NCBI GenBank assembly: GCA_963835955.1
Contig: CAWIHZ010000006.1
Span: forward strand, 1-64,000
Length of the DNA stretch: 64,000 bases
Direction of reading: 5' to 3'
Source: Roseiarcus sp963835955
Lineage (GTDB): Bacteria > Pseudomonadota > Alphaproteobacteria > Rhizobiales > Beijerinckiaceae
Under the pieces are notes generated by a model. The model was not told the DNA's origin and did no database searches. It worked only from the letters and a program-made list of their open reading frames with translations. The position numbers and the translations under genes are program-made. Shown piece by piece: positions 36,372 through 46,463 of the stretch; position 1 is the first letter of the stretch, and the number at the start of each line of letters is the position of its first letter.

Positions 36372-36407
36372 GAGCCCATGGCGATTCGGCCGAATCGCCG
36401 AGGGCTC
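36372..36407. repeat. Large two-part inverted repeat (cruciform-forming)
   Basis: A perfect 20-bp palindrome, GGCGATTCGG/CCGAATCGCC at 36380-36399, is enclosed by GAGCCC (36372-36377) and GGGCTC (36402-36407). Only a 2-by-2 mismatch separates inner and outer stems. No T-run follows. It lies about 75 bases from the left end of the ISAzo13-type element. Confidence 0.6.
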
Positions 36408-36480
36408 CACATTTCTTTGATTTCCGCGCGCTTGGTCGCGGAAACGCCAGTCGTCAAAATCAAACGCTTGGCGCCCCTTA

Positions 36481-37801
36481 GGCGCCGTCCGCGAATAGTT
36501 GAATCGTTTTAGGTCAGATTTGAGTTGGATGGATTCCGTCGGCGGACGGCATTCTATAGCATGCTGGCATGATTGATGAATCGGCTATTCGCTTGCGGTT
36601 TGCGACGCTCGATCCGGTGCTCGATGAGCGCGGTCGGCGACGGTTTGCGGCGGCGGAAGCGCTGAGTGCGGGACGCGGCGGGATCGCCGCCGTTTCGCGG
36701 GCCACGGGGCTTGCGCGCAGCACGATTGGGCGGGCGCTGAGCGAGTTGCGCGGCGGCGAGAAGGTTGACGCGGAGCGCGTGCGCCGGGCGGGCGGCGGCC
36801 GCAAGCCGGCGAGCGAGACGGACGCGAGCCTGCTGGAGGATCTGCGCTCTCTTCTTGAGCCGACGACGCGCGGCGATCCGCAATCGCCGCTATTGTGGAC
36901 CTGCAAGAGCCTTCGCAAGCTCAGCCAGAGCTTGCGGGACATGGGCCACACCGTCGGGCGCACGCTTGTGGGCGATCTCCTGCGCAAGCTCGACTACAGC
37001 TTGCAGTCCAATCGCAAGACGCGGGAAGGCTCGAACCATCCCGATCGCGACGCGCAGTTCCACTATATCAACGATCGCGTGAAGGAAGCGCTCGCTGCAG
37101 GCGAACCAGCAATCTCCGTCGACACAAAGAAGAAGGAGCTGGTCGGCGACTTCAAGAACGCCGGGCGCGAATGGCGGCCGCAGGGCTCGCCTGAGGAAGT
37201 CCGCGTTCATGACTTCGTCATCCCGGAACTCGGGCGGGCCGTGCCTTACGGCGTCTACGACATCGCCGGCAACGCCGGCTGGGTCAGTGTCGGCGTCGAC
37301 CACGACACGGCGGCCTTCGCGGTCAACGCCATTCGCGCCTGGTGGAGGCTCATGGGGCGCGAGCGCTATCCGAACGCCCGCAGTTTGTTGATCACGGCCG
37401 ACGGCGGCGGCAGCAACGGCTCACGCGTGCGGCTGTGGAAGCTGGAACTGCAGAAGCTCGCCGACGAACTCAGCGTGCCGATCACCGTATGCCACCTGCC
37501 GCCCGGCACAAGCAAATGGAACAGGATCGAGCATCGCCTGTTCTCGTTCATCACCGGCAACTGGCGCGGAAAGCCGCTCGTCAGCCATCAGGTCATCGTC
37601 CAACTGATCGCCGCAACAACGACGACGACCGGCCTCAAAGTGCGCTGCGAACTCGACCCAAACGCCTATCCCGCCGGCCTCAAAGTGTCGGACGACGAGA
37701 TCGAAGCCGTCAATCTCACCCGCCACGACTTTCACGGCGAATGGAATTATACGATCACCCCAAACCTGCCCTAGCCGAAGCGATAGTTCGCGGACAACGC
37801 C
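36481..37801 (+). mobile_element. ISAzo13-type insertion sequence, complete
   Basis: The left end GGCGCCGTCCGCGAATAGT and the reverse complement of the right end GGCGTTGTCCGCGAACTAT form a long imperfect inverted repeat. TTA flanks both sides (36478-36480 and 37802-37804) and may be the target duplication. The 1321-bp element contains one full transposase gene. Confidence 0.75.
36569..37774 (+). CDS. ISAzo13-family transposase
   Basis: 401-residue DDE transposase, uninterrupted. The N-terminus has an HTH region (GGIAAVSRATGLARSTIGRA). Core segments are SPLLWTCKSLRKLSQSLRDM, AISVDTKKKELVGDFKNAGR (first Asp), SLLITADGGGSNGSRVRLWK (second Asp) and PPGTSKWNRIEHRLFSFITG (Glu). The C-terminus TRHDFHGEWNYTI is conserved in the family. 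Intact ends and gene suggest recent arrival. Confidence 0.88.
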   Translation: MIDESAIRLRFATLDPVLDERGRRRFAAAEALSAGRGGIAAVSRATGLARSTIGRALSELRGGEKVDAERVRRAGGGRKPASETDASLLEDLRSLLEPTTRGDPQSPLLWTCKSLRKLSQSLRDMGHTVGRTLVGDLLRKLDYSLQSNRKTREGSNHPDRDAQFHYINDRVKEALAAGEPAISVDTKKKELVGDFKNAGREWRPQGSPEEVRVHDFVIPELGRAVPYGVYDIAGNAGWVSVGVDHDTAAFAVNAIRAWWRLMGRERYPNARSLLITADGGGSNGSRVRLWKLELQKLADELSVPITVCHLPPGTSKWNRIEHRLFSFITGNWRGKPLVSHQVIVQLIAATTTTTGLKVRCELDPNAYPAGLKVSDDEIEAVNLTRHDFHGEWNYTITPNLP

Positions 37802-37966
37802 TTAGCGAGGGTCGCCATCGAGGAAGCCGTCGTGCGAAGACGACGGAGTGGATGACGGCAATGCGCAAGAAGCGGGTGTTCCGCGACGGCACGACAAACG
37901 CGTCATTTCCGACTCTTTTCTGCCCTTCCCGGTCGGTCCCGTACGTGATGAGAGCGCCAGCGGCGG

Positions 37967-39061
37967 TCATTCCGCTGTTTGCGGGAGCGCGGAGAGGGCT
38001 GACCGTTCAATCTCCTTCTGTTTCCATTCGGAGGGCGGGAGACCCGCCATCCTGGCGAAGAACCGTGTGAACGCGCTGACCTCGGAATAGCCGAGTATTT
38101 TTGCGAGGCTGCCGACGCTGACTTGGGTGTCCCGCAATAGCTGGCTCGCGATCTCGAAGCGCGCCTCATTCATTGCGTCCCGGAAGGAAAAGCCGCGCAC
38201 CTGCAGCGCCCGGTTCAGCGTCCGGGGATGCATGACGAGCAGGTCGGCGGTCGCCTGCAAGGACGGCGTTCCCGCCAGCACCGAGGGGACGAGCACGCGC
38301 ATGACGCCGTCGAGAATGTCGGGCTGCAGATAGTTCCAGCGTTTGGCGACGAACTTGCGGATGTCGGCTCGCCGGGCGGGATCGGCGGTCGGAATGGGCC
38401 TCGAGAGCGCAGCGCGGGTGTAAACAAGTCCGAAGTGCTCCGCCCCGAAAACGAGCTTCGCGCGGCCGACCGCCTTTTTGTAGGCTGAAAGATTGGCTGG
38501 TCGCGGAAGGGAGAGAAGGACGCGCGCCGGCTCGACGCCGCAGAGTTCGGCAAACACAACGCGGCCAAAGGCGACGCAGGCGGCGCTAAATAGCGCCGAG
38601 CCGCGCAGACCGGGATGATGGACGCGGTGTCCAATGAGGAGACCCTCTTCTCCGAGATCAACGAGGTACGGGCCCGCTCCCCGCACATAGCGGGGATGGT
38701 TTGCGACGAAATCGACGAGAGCCGACCCGAAGTTTGGCGCGGCGGACAAGAGACTTCCGACGATCCCGAGATGGCGGAGACGACCTGACGCGCCCAGGAC
38801 AAGGTTGAAGTCGCCGCGCCCGGTCGCTTCCGCGGCTCTTACGAGCAGGTTGGTGGCGGTCATGAACGGCAGCCGACCCTCGATGTCGGAAATTGCGGCG
38901 CCGGCGATCCCGAGGCTTCGGAGAAAAGGTTCTGGCGAGACGGCCATCTCACGCAGAAGGCTTGGGGCCTCGACGAAAACGCCGACCCGCTGGACAGGCA
39001 GGCTCTCGTGGTTCTCGACCGTTGCGCGGGACGGTCGTCGATCTATCGATCCGGGGTCCAT
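37967..39061 (-). CDS. AraC-family transcriptional regulator (arabinose-binding-like N-domain)
   Basis: 364-residue regulator. The N-terminal two-thirds resemble the Arabinose_bd domain of OruR/ArgR-type AraC proteins (SLLREMAVSPEPFLRSLGIA; LLIGHRVHHPGLRGSALFS). The C-terminal HTH pair is QATADLLVMHPRTLNRALQV and VGSLAKILGYSEVSAFTRFF, ending in RMAGLPPSEWK. It is divergent from the BKACE gene with 134 bases between, so that gene is the obvious target. Members of this group often sense amino acids or other small metabolites. Confidence 0.85.
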   Translation of the reverse strand: MDPGSIDRRPSRATVENHESLPVQRVGVFVEAPSLLREMAVSPEPFLRSLGIAGAAISDIEGRLPFMTATNLLVRAAEATGRGDFNLVLGASGRLRHLGIVGSLLSAAPNFGSALVDFVANHPRYVRGAGPYLVDLGEEGLLIGHRVHHPGLRGSALFSAACVAFGRVVFAELCGVEPARVLLSLPRPANLSAYKKAVGRAKLVFGAEHFGLVYTRAALSRPIPTADPARRADIRKFVAKRWNYLQPDILDGVMRVLVPSVLAGTPSLQATADLLVMHPRTLNRALQVRGFSFRDAMNEARFEIASQLLRDTQVSVGSLAKILGYSEVSAFTRFFARMAGLPPSEWKQKEIERSALSALPQTAE

Positions 39062-39195
39062 CCAGCACCGCGTCGCGTCGTCTCAAGGCGGAAAACGAAC
39101 GTCACTTTGTCGGAAAATGTCAAGACCGCGCGACCGCGTCGCGAATAGGGTTCGCGCCCGCCGCCGAGCGAAGGCGACCCGCGAGGAACGCAGAG

Positions 39196-40377
39196 ATGTA
39201 CTACACCGATAATTCGATTTTGCCGGAAAACATGGCGCCGCTCATCATCACCGCCGCGCCCTACGGTCCGGCCTGGCTGCCCGGCGACGCCGACATTCCG
39301 CTCACCTGGGATGAGCAGGTCCAGGCGGCGGTCGACTGCTACAACGCCGGCGCGACCATGTTGCACGTCCACGTCCGCGACCCGGCGACGGGCCAAGGGT
39401 CCGTCAATTTCGACCAGTACAATTATCTCCTTGGGCGGCTGAAACAGGCCGTGCCGAAGATGGTCCTGCAGATCGGCGGCTCGATCTCCTTTGCTCCGCA
39501 TACTGCGGAAGCAAAGGCGAAGTGGCTCAACTACGATACGCGGCACATGCTGGCCGAGATCGATCCGAAGCCGGAGTTCGTGACGGTGGCGACCGGGACG
39601 ACCCAGTGGGACATCGTGTCGATGTTCGTGCCGGACGACATAAAGGGCACGCATCTCGACAACAATCCGCAGGTGCAGGCCGCCTGGGCGGGCATGTGGG
39701 TGGACGCAGGCCCCGCCTTTTACCTCGAGCACCTGAAGCGGCTCGCCGCGCACAAGATTCAGCCCTATTTCGTGCCTGGAACCATCCACCAGATGGAGAT
39801 CATCGAGCGGCTGATCCGCGCGGGGGTCTACATGGGCCCCCTGAACCTGGCGATCGCCGGCTACGGCGGCGGCACGCTGGGCAGGAACCCGTTCCACTGG
39901 ATGGACTTTTTGCGCCAGGTCCCGCAGGGCGCGGTCCCGACCTTCTGGTCGAGCATGCGCGGACTCATCTCGCTTTCGGCGATGGCGATCGTCCTCGGCC
40001 AGCACGTGCGGGTCGGCAACGAGGACAATCTCTGGGGACCGGACAAGAAGCGTCGGACCTCGGTGCAGCAGGTCGATGGGGCCGTGCGCATCTGCGAGGA
40101 GTTCGGCCGCAAGGTCGCGACCGCTGAGGAAGCGCGCGAGATCATGAAGGTCGGCGTCTGGTACAATAGCGTTGAGGAGACACTGATGAATCTCGGCCTT
40201 CCGCCAAACCGCCGCGACGGCGACAAGGGCTTCCTCGTCTGGGAAACGGACGGGAAAAAGACGGTCGCCAAGGTTGCCGGCAATTCGCATCCGATGGCCT
40301 ATTGCATGGTGCCGCCCGACGCGGCGAAGGCCGCTATGGAGGCTCAAAAGGCCGCGCAAGCCAAGGCCCCGGCCTGA
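39196..40377 (+). CDS. BKACE-family beta-keto acid cleavage enzyme
   Basis: 393-residue TIM-barrel enzyme of the BKACE family (formerly DUF849). Members use acetyl-CoA and zinc to cleave beta-keto acids such as 3-keto-5-aminohexanoate. Zinc-binding and active-site segments: NAGATMLHVHVRDPATGQGS (His-x-His), QIGGSISFAP, GPLNLAIAGYGGGTLGRNPF and HVRVGNEDNLWGP with the catalytic Glu-Asp. The N-terminus is longer than average. The ATG at 39196 is preceded by GAGGAACGCAGAG. Regulation by the divergent AraC protein is likely; no lysine-fermentation partner genes adjoin, so the substrate is open. Confidence 0.85.
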   Translation: MYYTDNSILPENMAPLIITAAPYGPAWLPGDADIPLTWDEQVQAAVDCYNAGATMLHVHVRDPATGQGSVNFDQYNYLLGRLKQAVPKMVLQIGGSISFAPHTAEAKAKWLNYDTRHMLAEIDPKPEFVTVATGTTQWDIVSMFVPDDIKGTHLDNNPQVQAAWAGMWVDAGPAFYLEHLKRLAAHKIQPYFVPGTIHQMEIIERLIRAGVYMGPLNLAIAGYGGGTLGRNPFHWMDFLRQVPQGAVPTFWSSMRGLISLSAMAIVLGQHVRVGNEDNLWGPDKKRRTSVQQVDGAVRICEEFGRKVATAEEAREIMKVGVWYNSVEETLMNLGLPPNRRDGDKGFLVWETDGKKTVAKVAGNSHPMAYCMVPPDAAKAAMEAQKAAQAKAPA

Positions 40378-40466
40378 GGTTCGTGCGCGGGGCGGCGCGA
40401 CCTTTGGCGCCGCCCCTCCGAACCCTCAACACCCATTTCCAACTCAACGTCTGATGAGATCCCTCC

Positions 40467-41231
40467 ATGAACGCGCTTCTCGCGGCCTTCATCGTGTTTC
40501 TTTTCACCCTCGGCGCCGCGCTCCTCGGTCTCGGCATGAAGCGGCGCCTTGCGGAGACGCATAAGAGCGGCGAATCGCGCGGTGTCGTCGGCCAGATCGC
40601 CGGCCTGATCACCCTCCTTCTTGCGTTGGTCCTGGGCACGCTGATCGGCGTGAGCTACTCCTATTTCGCAACTCAGAGGACGGAGCTCGAAGGGTTTTCC
40701 GCCCAGGTTTTGAGGCTCGACCAAGCGTTGAAGCAATTCGGGCCCGAGACGCAGCCTGCCAGGGAGAAGCTCAAGGCGGCAATCGTCAAAGGCTATCAAG
40801 CGTTCTGGGGCGGCGGTGAGCCCGACCCCGCTGCGCTGACCGTCGCCGGGCCTTTGGCGAGCGGGCAGGCGACAATGGATTATCTGGCGACCTTGCAGCC
40901 GAAGACGGACGCGCAAAAGGCGGCTTTGGCAACCGCCAACACATACGCCAGCATGATCGAGCAGTCCCGGCTCCTGATGACCCTTCAGGTGGCAAGTCCG
41001 CCGGTGTCCTGGGTTCTCATCGCGATCCTGATCTTCTGGGCCGCCGCGCTATTCTTCGGCGCCGGCCTCTATGCCGAGTCCAACGCCGTGGTCCTCGGCG
41101 CGTTGACCTTCGGCGCCCTCTCCGTGGCTTTCGCCGTCTTTCTGATCCTCGGCATGGGCGAGCCTTACACCGGCATCGTCAAGGTGAATCCCGCAGCTCT
41201 CCGGGAGGCGATCGAATTCATCGGCAAATAG
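40467..41231 (+). CDS. DUF4239-like membrane protein
   Basis: 254-residue protein of unknown function. Two N-terminal helices (LLAAFIVFLFTLGAALLGLG and IAGLITLLLALVLGTLIGVS) precede a soluble segment of about 100 residues. Two C-terminal helices follow (WVLIAILIFWAAALFFGAGL and GALSVAFAVFLILGMGEPYT). The ending GEPYTGIVKVNPAALREAIE is typical of the DUF4239 group. It lies 89 bases after the BKACE gene. Confidence 0.7.
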   Translation: MNALLAAFIVFLFTLGAALLGLGMKRRLAETHKSGESRGVVGQIAGLITLLLALVLGTLIGVSYSYFATQRTELEGFSAQVLRLDQALKQFGPETQPAREKLKAAIVKGYQAFWGGGEPDPAALTVAGPLASGQATMDYLATLQPKTDAQKAALATANTYASMIEQSRLLMTLQVASPPVSWVLIAILIFWAAALFFGAGLYAESNAVVLGALTFGALSVAFAVFLILGMGEPYTGIVKVNPAALREAIEFIGK

Positions 41232-41286
41232 TAAGGCCGAGGAGAAGACGCCCGCGATACCGCGGGCGAGACTGAAGGAGATTGAG

Positions 41287-41643
41287 ATGAAAGAGTTTGC
41301 GTTGATGTCGGGTCTCGTCGTGATCGCCCTTACCGGTGCCGCGAAAGCCGACCCCCTCGATCTCACCGCCTACGCGGACAAGGACGGCTACATCAACGTG
41401 CAGAAGCTCACCTGCGCGCAGCTCGCCAACACGTACCAGGAGGACGCCGACCACCTGACGACCTGGTACAGCGGCTGGCACAACGGCCTAGCCAAGAAGC
41501 ACATTATCAAGGTCGACCGCGCAAGGGGCCTTGAGCACGAAATCATCGTCTCTTGCCAGGCGCACCAGGACAAGAAGATCACCCAAGCGATCGATGTTGT
41601 CTTCAAGAAGTACCGCCAGGAGAACGGGATCAAGGTGAACTGA
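41287..41643 (+). CDS. HdeA/HdeB-like periplasmic protein
   Basis: 118 residues with a signal peptide (ALMSGLVVIALTGAAKADPL, cleavage after KA or AKA). Mature part: INVQKLTCAQLANTYQEDAD and EIIVSCQAHQDKKITQAIDV. The two Cys residues match the single disulfide of HdeA-type acid-stress chaperones, which protect periplasmic proteins at low pH. GGAGATTGAG precedes the ATG. The family call is by pattern; the acid-stress role is not shown. Confidence 0.7.
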   Translation: MKEFALMSGLVVIALTGAAKADPLDLTAYADKDGYINVQKLTCAQLANTYQEDADHLTTWYSGWHNGLAKKHIIKVDRARGLEHEIIVSCQAHQDKKITQAIDVVFKKYRQENGIKVN

Positions 41644-41651
41644 GGCCGACC

Positions 41652-42041
41652 TTGACTGGCCGTCTGACCAACTTCGAGATCTATGGCGACGATCCCGAGG
41701 CGCTCGCGGCCTTCTACCGCGAGCTGTTCGGCTGGCGGATCGAGAAGGCCGAGGGCGTCGATTACTGTCGCATCGCGATCGACGCCGAGGCGAAGCCGTT
41801 GACGTCCGGGGGCATCGCCCGCAGGCCGGCGTTCGGACAAGCAGGATGGATGAACTTCGTCGAGGTCGACGATCTGGATGCGACGCTCGAAGCCGCGATG
41901 CGGCTCGGCGGCGCGATCCTGAAGGAAAAGACCGCCACGCCGCGCACCGCCTGGCACGCGGTCATCAGCGATCCCGCGGGCGCCGCCTTCCTCGTCTGGC
42001 AGGCCGACCCGCTCGCCTTTCCCCCGCCCGAGCCGGATTGA
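41652..42041 (+). CDS. VOC-family (glyoxalase-like) protein
   Basis: About 129 residues forming one vicinal-oxygen-chelate module pair: LTNFEIYGDDPEALAAFYRE, LFGWRIEKAEGVDYCRIAID, GWMNFVEVDDLDATLEAAMR and HAVISDPAGAAFLVWQADPL. The TTG at 41652 is chosen because homologues start near this point; the frame runs further upstream through the HdeA-like gene. The ribosome site is weak. No specific reaction can be assigned. Confidence 0.7.
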   Translation: MTGRLTNFEIYGDDPEALAAFYRELFGWRIEKAEGVDYCRIAIDAEAKPLTSGGIARRPAFGQAGWMNFVEVDDLDATLEAAMRLGGAILKEKTATPRTAWHAVISDPAGAAFLVWQADPLAFPPPEPD

Positions 42042-42057
42042 ACAGCGAGAGTTAGAG

Positions 42058-42787
42058 ATGACCGAAGAAACCGGCCCGTGGGACGAGGCGGCGCTGACAA
42101 AGCTCGAAGACTGGGATCGCGCCTTTGCTGCGGCGGCCGACAAGATGGTCAGCGATCCTTGGCGGCGCGGCGTGCTCATGCGAAAGTTCGTTGAACTCGT
42201 CTGTGTCGCCATCAACGTCGCCTGCACCAATCTCAATGCCGACGGAACCCGCCGTCACATCCGTCGGGCGCTCGCCGCGGGCGCGAAGTCGCGACGAGAT
42301 TCTGTTCGTCTTCAAATGCGCGAGCGTCATGGCGATCCATTCGATGAGCGTCGGCGCGCCGATCCTTCTCGAAGAGGCGAAGGCCGCGGACGTCGAACCG
42401 AAGCGCGCGCCATCCGTCGCGACGCCGGCCGTCGACAAAATGAAAGCCATCGGACAGTGGAACGCCGCATGGGACCCCTTTCTCACCCTCGACCCTGGCT
42501 GGACGGACGCTTTTATGGGCGCCGGCGCGGGCATCTACGGCAGCGGCGTCATGGCGCCGAAGGAGATTGAGCTTCTCAGCATCGCCTTCGACGCCTCGTT
42601 CACCCACATGTATGCGCCTGGAACGCGTCGTCACATTCAGAATGCGCTCAAGGCCGGCGCCTCGATGGAGGAGATCTTCGAGGTGCTCAAGCTGTGCGTC
42701 GCTCAAGGCGTGCAGGCCTGCAATCTCGGAATTCCAATTCTTCAAGACGAACTCGGCCGCAGGGCGGGCCAGCTATCGGAACCATGA
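42058..42787 (+). pseudogene. Carboxymuconolactone decarboxylase-family protein, frameshifted
   Basis: The first frame opens MTEETGPWDEAALTKLEDWD and carries one CMD/AhpD-like helical repeat (VELVCVAINVACTNLNADGT, RRHIRRALAAGA). Near 42290 one extra base moves the continuation to the next frame: SRDEILFVFKCASVMAIHSM and then a second CMD repeat (EIELLSIAFDASFTHMYAPG, TRRHIQNALKAGASMEEIFE). Removing one base gives a two-domain protein of about 243 residues. The conserved Cys pair of AhpD is absent in the first repeat. It starts 16 bases after the VOC gene. Confidence 0.75.
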
Positions 42788-43265
42788 CGTCCCATTAGCT
42801 TGCGACCAAGTCTTCCGCCGGCGCGACTTTGGCGTTCTTTTCGCGATCGTCATGGCAAAGCAGATCATGACGTCGAGCCTCGGACTTCCGCTCCGGGCGG
42901 AGACCGCGCCTAGAGGCAAGGCTCGCTTACCTCGTCACTTGCGACGTTCGCGGCCACGATTTGCGACGGCAGCAATACGTCAACTCCAGCCAGTCGTCGC
43001 GGGCGCCAAGCGTCAGATTTGGACCACCAGTTCCCGCTTTTCGCGGCTCGCTCTAAGCGCCGGAATTGGCGTTGCGGGCAGACCGCGCTGGACCCGGCGC
43101 GCCCGACTGAAGCTGCATAGCGCCGGTCTCGAACCGGGCAAGCGCCGCGGGTCGCTTGACCTCATGGCGCGCTTCGCCAAGGCTGTCGGCGTCCCGGTCG
43201 GCGGCCTGGCGGCGGCGGACCAAAAAGGTCCGGGCGAGACCGGCCGCCTTGCAGCGGAGGAAATC
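42788..43265. other. Gap with a repeat copy and a degenerate HTH-like stretch
   Basis: No intact gene. The second copy of the ~86-bp repeat is at 42896-42981. At 43117-43221 the plus strand encodes LKLHSAGLEPGKRRGSLDLM followed by ARFAKAVGVPVGGLA, which looks like the tail of an XRE-type HTH domain without its beginning. It stays open into the phosphorylase gene. Confidence 0.4.
42896..42981 (+). repeat. Copy 2 of a diverged ~86-bp repeat (copy 1 at 3939-4025, inverted)
   Basis: It begins GGCGGAGACCGCGC, passes through GCTTACCT and GTTCGCGGCC and ends CAATACGTC, in step with the reverse complement of 3939-4025. About four of five bases agree. Confidence 0.55.
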
Positions 43266-44086
43266 ATGACCAGCGAGAATGGCGACGCCGCGGTCGCCGC
43301 CCTGCGAGCGAAGGGTTTTACCCGCCTGCCTCCGCTCGCCATCGTGCTCGGCACCGGCCTCGGCGCCTTCGCCGACGAGGCGCGCGACGCGATCGCAATC
43401 CCCTATGGCGACATCCCCGGCTTTCCGGCGCCGAGCGTCGAAGGCCACGCCGGACGGCTGGTCGTCGGCGAAATCGAGGGACGCCGGGTCGCGCTGTTTC
43501 AGGGCCGCGGCCATTATTACGAGCGCGGCGACGCCGGCGCGATGCGCGGCGCGATCGAGACCTTCCGCCGCCTCGGCGGCGAAACGCTCGTCCTCACCAA
43601 CGCCGCCGGGGGCCTCAACAAGGAATGGCCGCCGCCGGCGCTGGTCGCGATCACCGACCACATCAATTTCGCCGGCGCCAATCCGCTGATCGGCCAGACG
43701 GGGATGGACCGTTTCGTGCCGCTGACCCGCGCCTATGACGAGGCGTTGCGGGCCGAACTTCACGAGGCGGCGCGGGCGGCCGACATCGAGCTCCATGAAG
43801 GCGTCTACATGTGGTTCTCGGGTCCGAGCTTTGAAACTCCGGCCGAAATACGCGCGGCGCGAATTCTCGGCGCCGACCTCGTCGGCATGTCGACGGTGCC
43901 GGAGGTGATCCTCGCCCGCCGCCAGGGCCTGCGCTGCGCCGGGATCTCGGTCGTCACCAACTATGGGGCCGGCCTCGCGGGCGGCGATCCCAGTCACGAG
44001 GAGACGCAAGCCGTCGCGAGCCAGGCCGCCGAGCGCTTCAAGCGCCTGCTGCGCGGCTTCATCCGCGCCCACAAGGGCCCCGACGC

Positions 44087-44090
<4 letters not shown>
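43266..44090 (+). CDS. punA: Purine nucleoside phosphorylase (trimeric, inosine/guanosine type)
   Basis: Cleaves inosine and guanosine with phosphate to base and ribose 1-phosphate. 274 residues. Motifs: PLAIVLGTGLGAFADE, the phosphate-binding FPAPSVEGHAGRLVVGEIEG, FQGRGHYYERGD, NAAGGLNKEW and the base-binding YMWFSGPSFETPAEIRAARI with VTNYGAGLAGG. The ATG at 43266 has GGAGG six bases upstream. The open frame extends far upstream but through unrelated sequence. The stop overlaps deoA (GTGA). It is functionally part of the nucleoside-salvage set at 29.8-35.0 kb. Confidence 0.92.
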
Positions 44091-45414
<1,324 letters not shown>

Positions 45415-45418
<4 letters not shown>

Positions 45419-46359
45419 GCATTCTCCTCGCCATCTCCGGTTGGGACGTCGAATCCTGGCGCGCGCGGATCAACGCGCTGCTGCCGTCGCATCCGGTCGC
45501 GACATTGGGCGAGCCGTTCGACCGCGCTCGCATCCGCTACGCGCTCTGCTGGCGCCATCCGCCGGGATCGCTTTTTAGTCTGCCCAACCTCGAGGCGATC
45601 TTCTCGCTCGGCGCCGGCGTCGACCATCTCATCGCCGATCCGTCGTTGCCCGACCGGCCGGTGGTCAGGATCGTCGATCCGGATCTGCGCCAGCGCATGA
45701 GCGAGTGGGTCGTCATGCATGCGCTGATCCATCTGCGCCAGCTCAGACGCTACGAACGCCAGCAGCGCCAGCGCGTCTGGGAAGACGACGCCGGCCAACC
45801 GAAAGCGAGCGACGTCAGCGTCGGAGTGCTCGGCCTCGGCGTGCTGGGCATGGACGCGGCGACAAAGCTGAAGGCGATCGGCTTCAGGGTCGCCGGTTGG
45901 AGCGCGACCCCGAAGTCGGCGCGCGGGCTCGAAGCTTTTCATGGCCCGGAGGGGCTCGAGGCCATGCTCGGGCGAACCGACATGCTGGTCGCCCTGCTGC
46001 CGCTGACGAAGGCGACGCGCGGGATTCTCAACGCCCGGGTCTTCGCCGGGCTCCGCCAGGGCGGGCGGCTCGGCGGCCCGGTCGTCATCAACGCCGGCCG
46101 GGGCGGGCTGCAGGTCGAGGCCGACATTCTCGCCGCGCTCGACGCAGGCGTTCTCAGGGGCGCTTCCCTCGACGTGTTCGAGCGCGAACCGCTGCCGCCG
46201 GAATCCCGCCTGTGGACCCATCCGGCCGTCTATGTCAGCCCGCACAATTCGGCGATCTCCTCGCCCGACGCCATCGTCGCCGCCATCGCCCGCCAGATCG
46301 AGGCTTTCGAGCGCGGCGAGCCGCTACGCGATGTGGTGGATCGCGCTCGCGGGTATTGA
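45415..46359 (+). CDS. ghrA: Glyoxylate/hydroxypyruvate reductase A-like dehydrogenase
   Basis: 314-residue D-2-hydroxyacid dehydrogenase. The Rossmann motif is SVGVLGLGVLGMDAATKLKA; the catalytic Arg lies in VINAGRGGLQVEADILAALD, the Glu in LDVFEREPLPPESRLW and the His in VYVSPHNSAISSPDA. FSLGAGVDHLIADPSLPDRP is typical of GhrA. It starts with GTG overlapping the deoA stop, so it is co-translated with nucleoside salvage, an unusual but seen partner. Substrate preference is not readable from sequence. Confidence 0.85.
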
Positions 46360-46463
46360 CGCAAGGCGGCGGAAGATCGGCTTAGCGCCCTCTACGGCCA
46401 AACGCCGCGCCGCGTCGGCCGGGTCGGGCGCATCAATGTCCGCAGACGCGAACCCGAGTCCTG

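Larger units (their letters stand above)
34980..36477. other. 1.5-kb gene-poor region with palindromes
   Basis: No supported gene on either strand. It holds several short hairpins: GCCCC-CGATTTTA-GGGGC near 35466, GGCCGG/CCGGCC units near 35830-35855, the palindrome at 35943-35965 and the large inverted repeat at 36372-36407. Plus-strand frames from 35484 and 36106 are low-complexity and lack ribosome sites. The composition looks like eroded accessory DNA. Confidence 0.45.
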
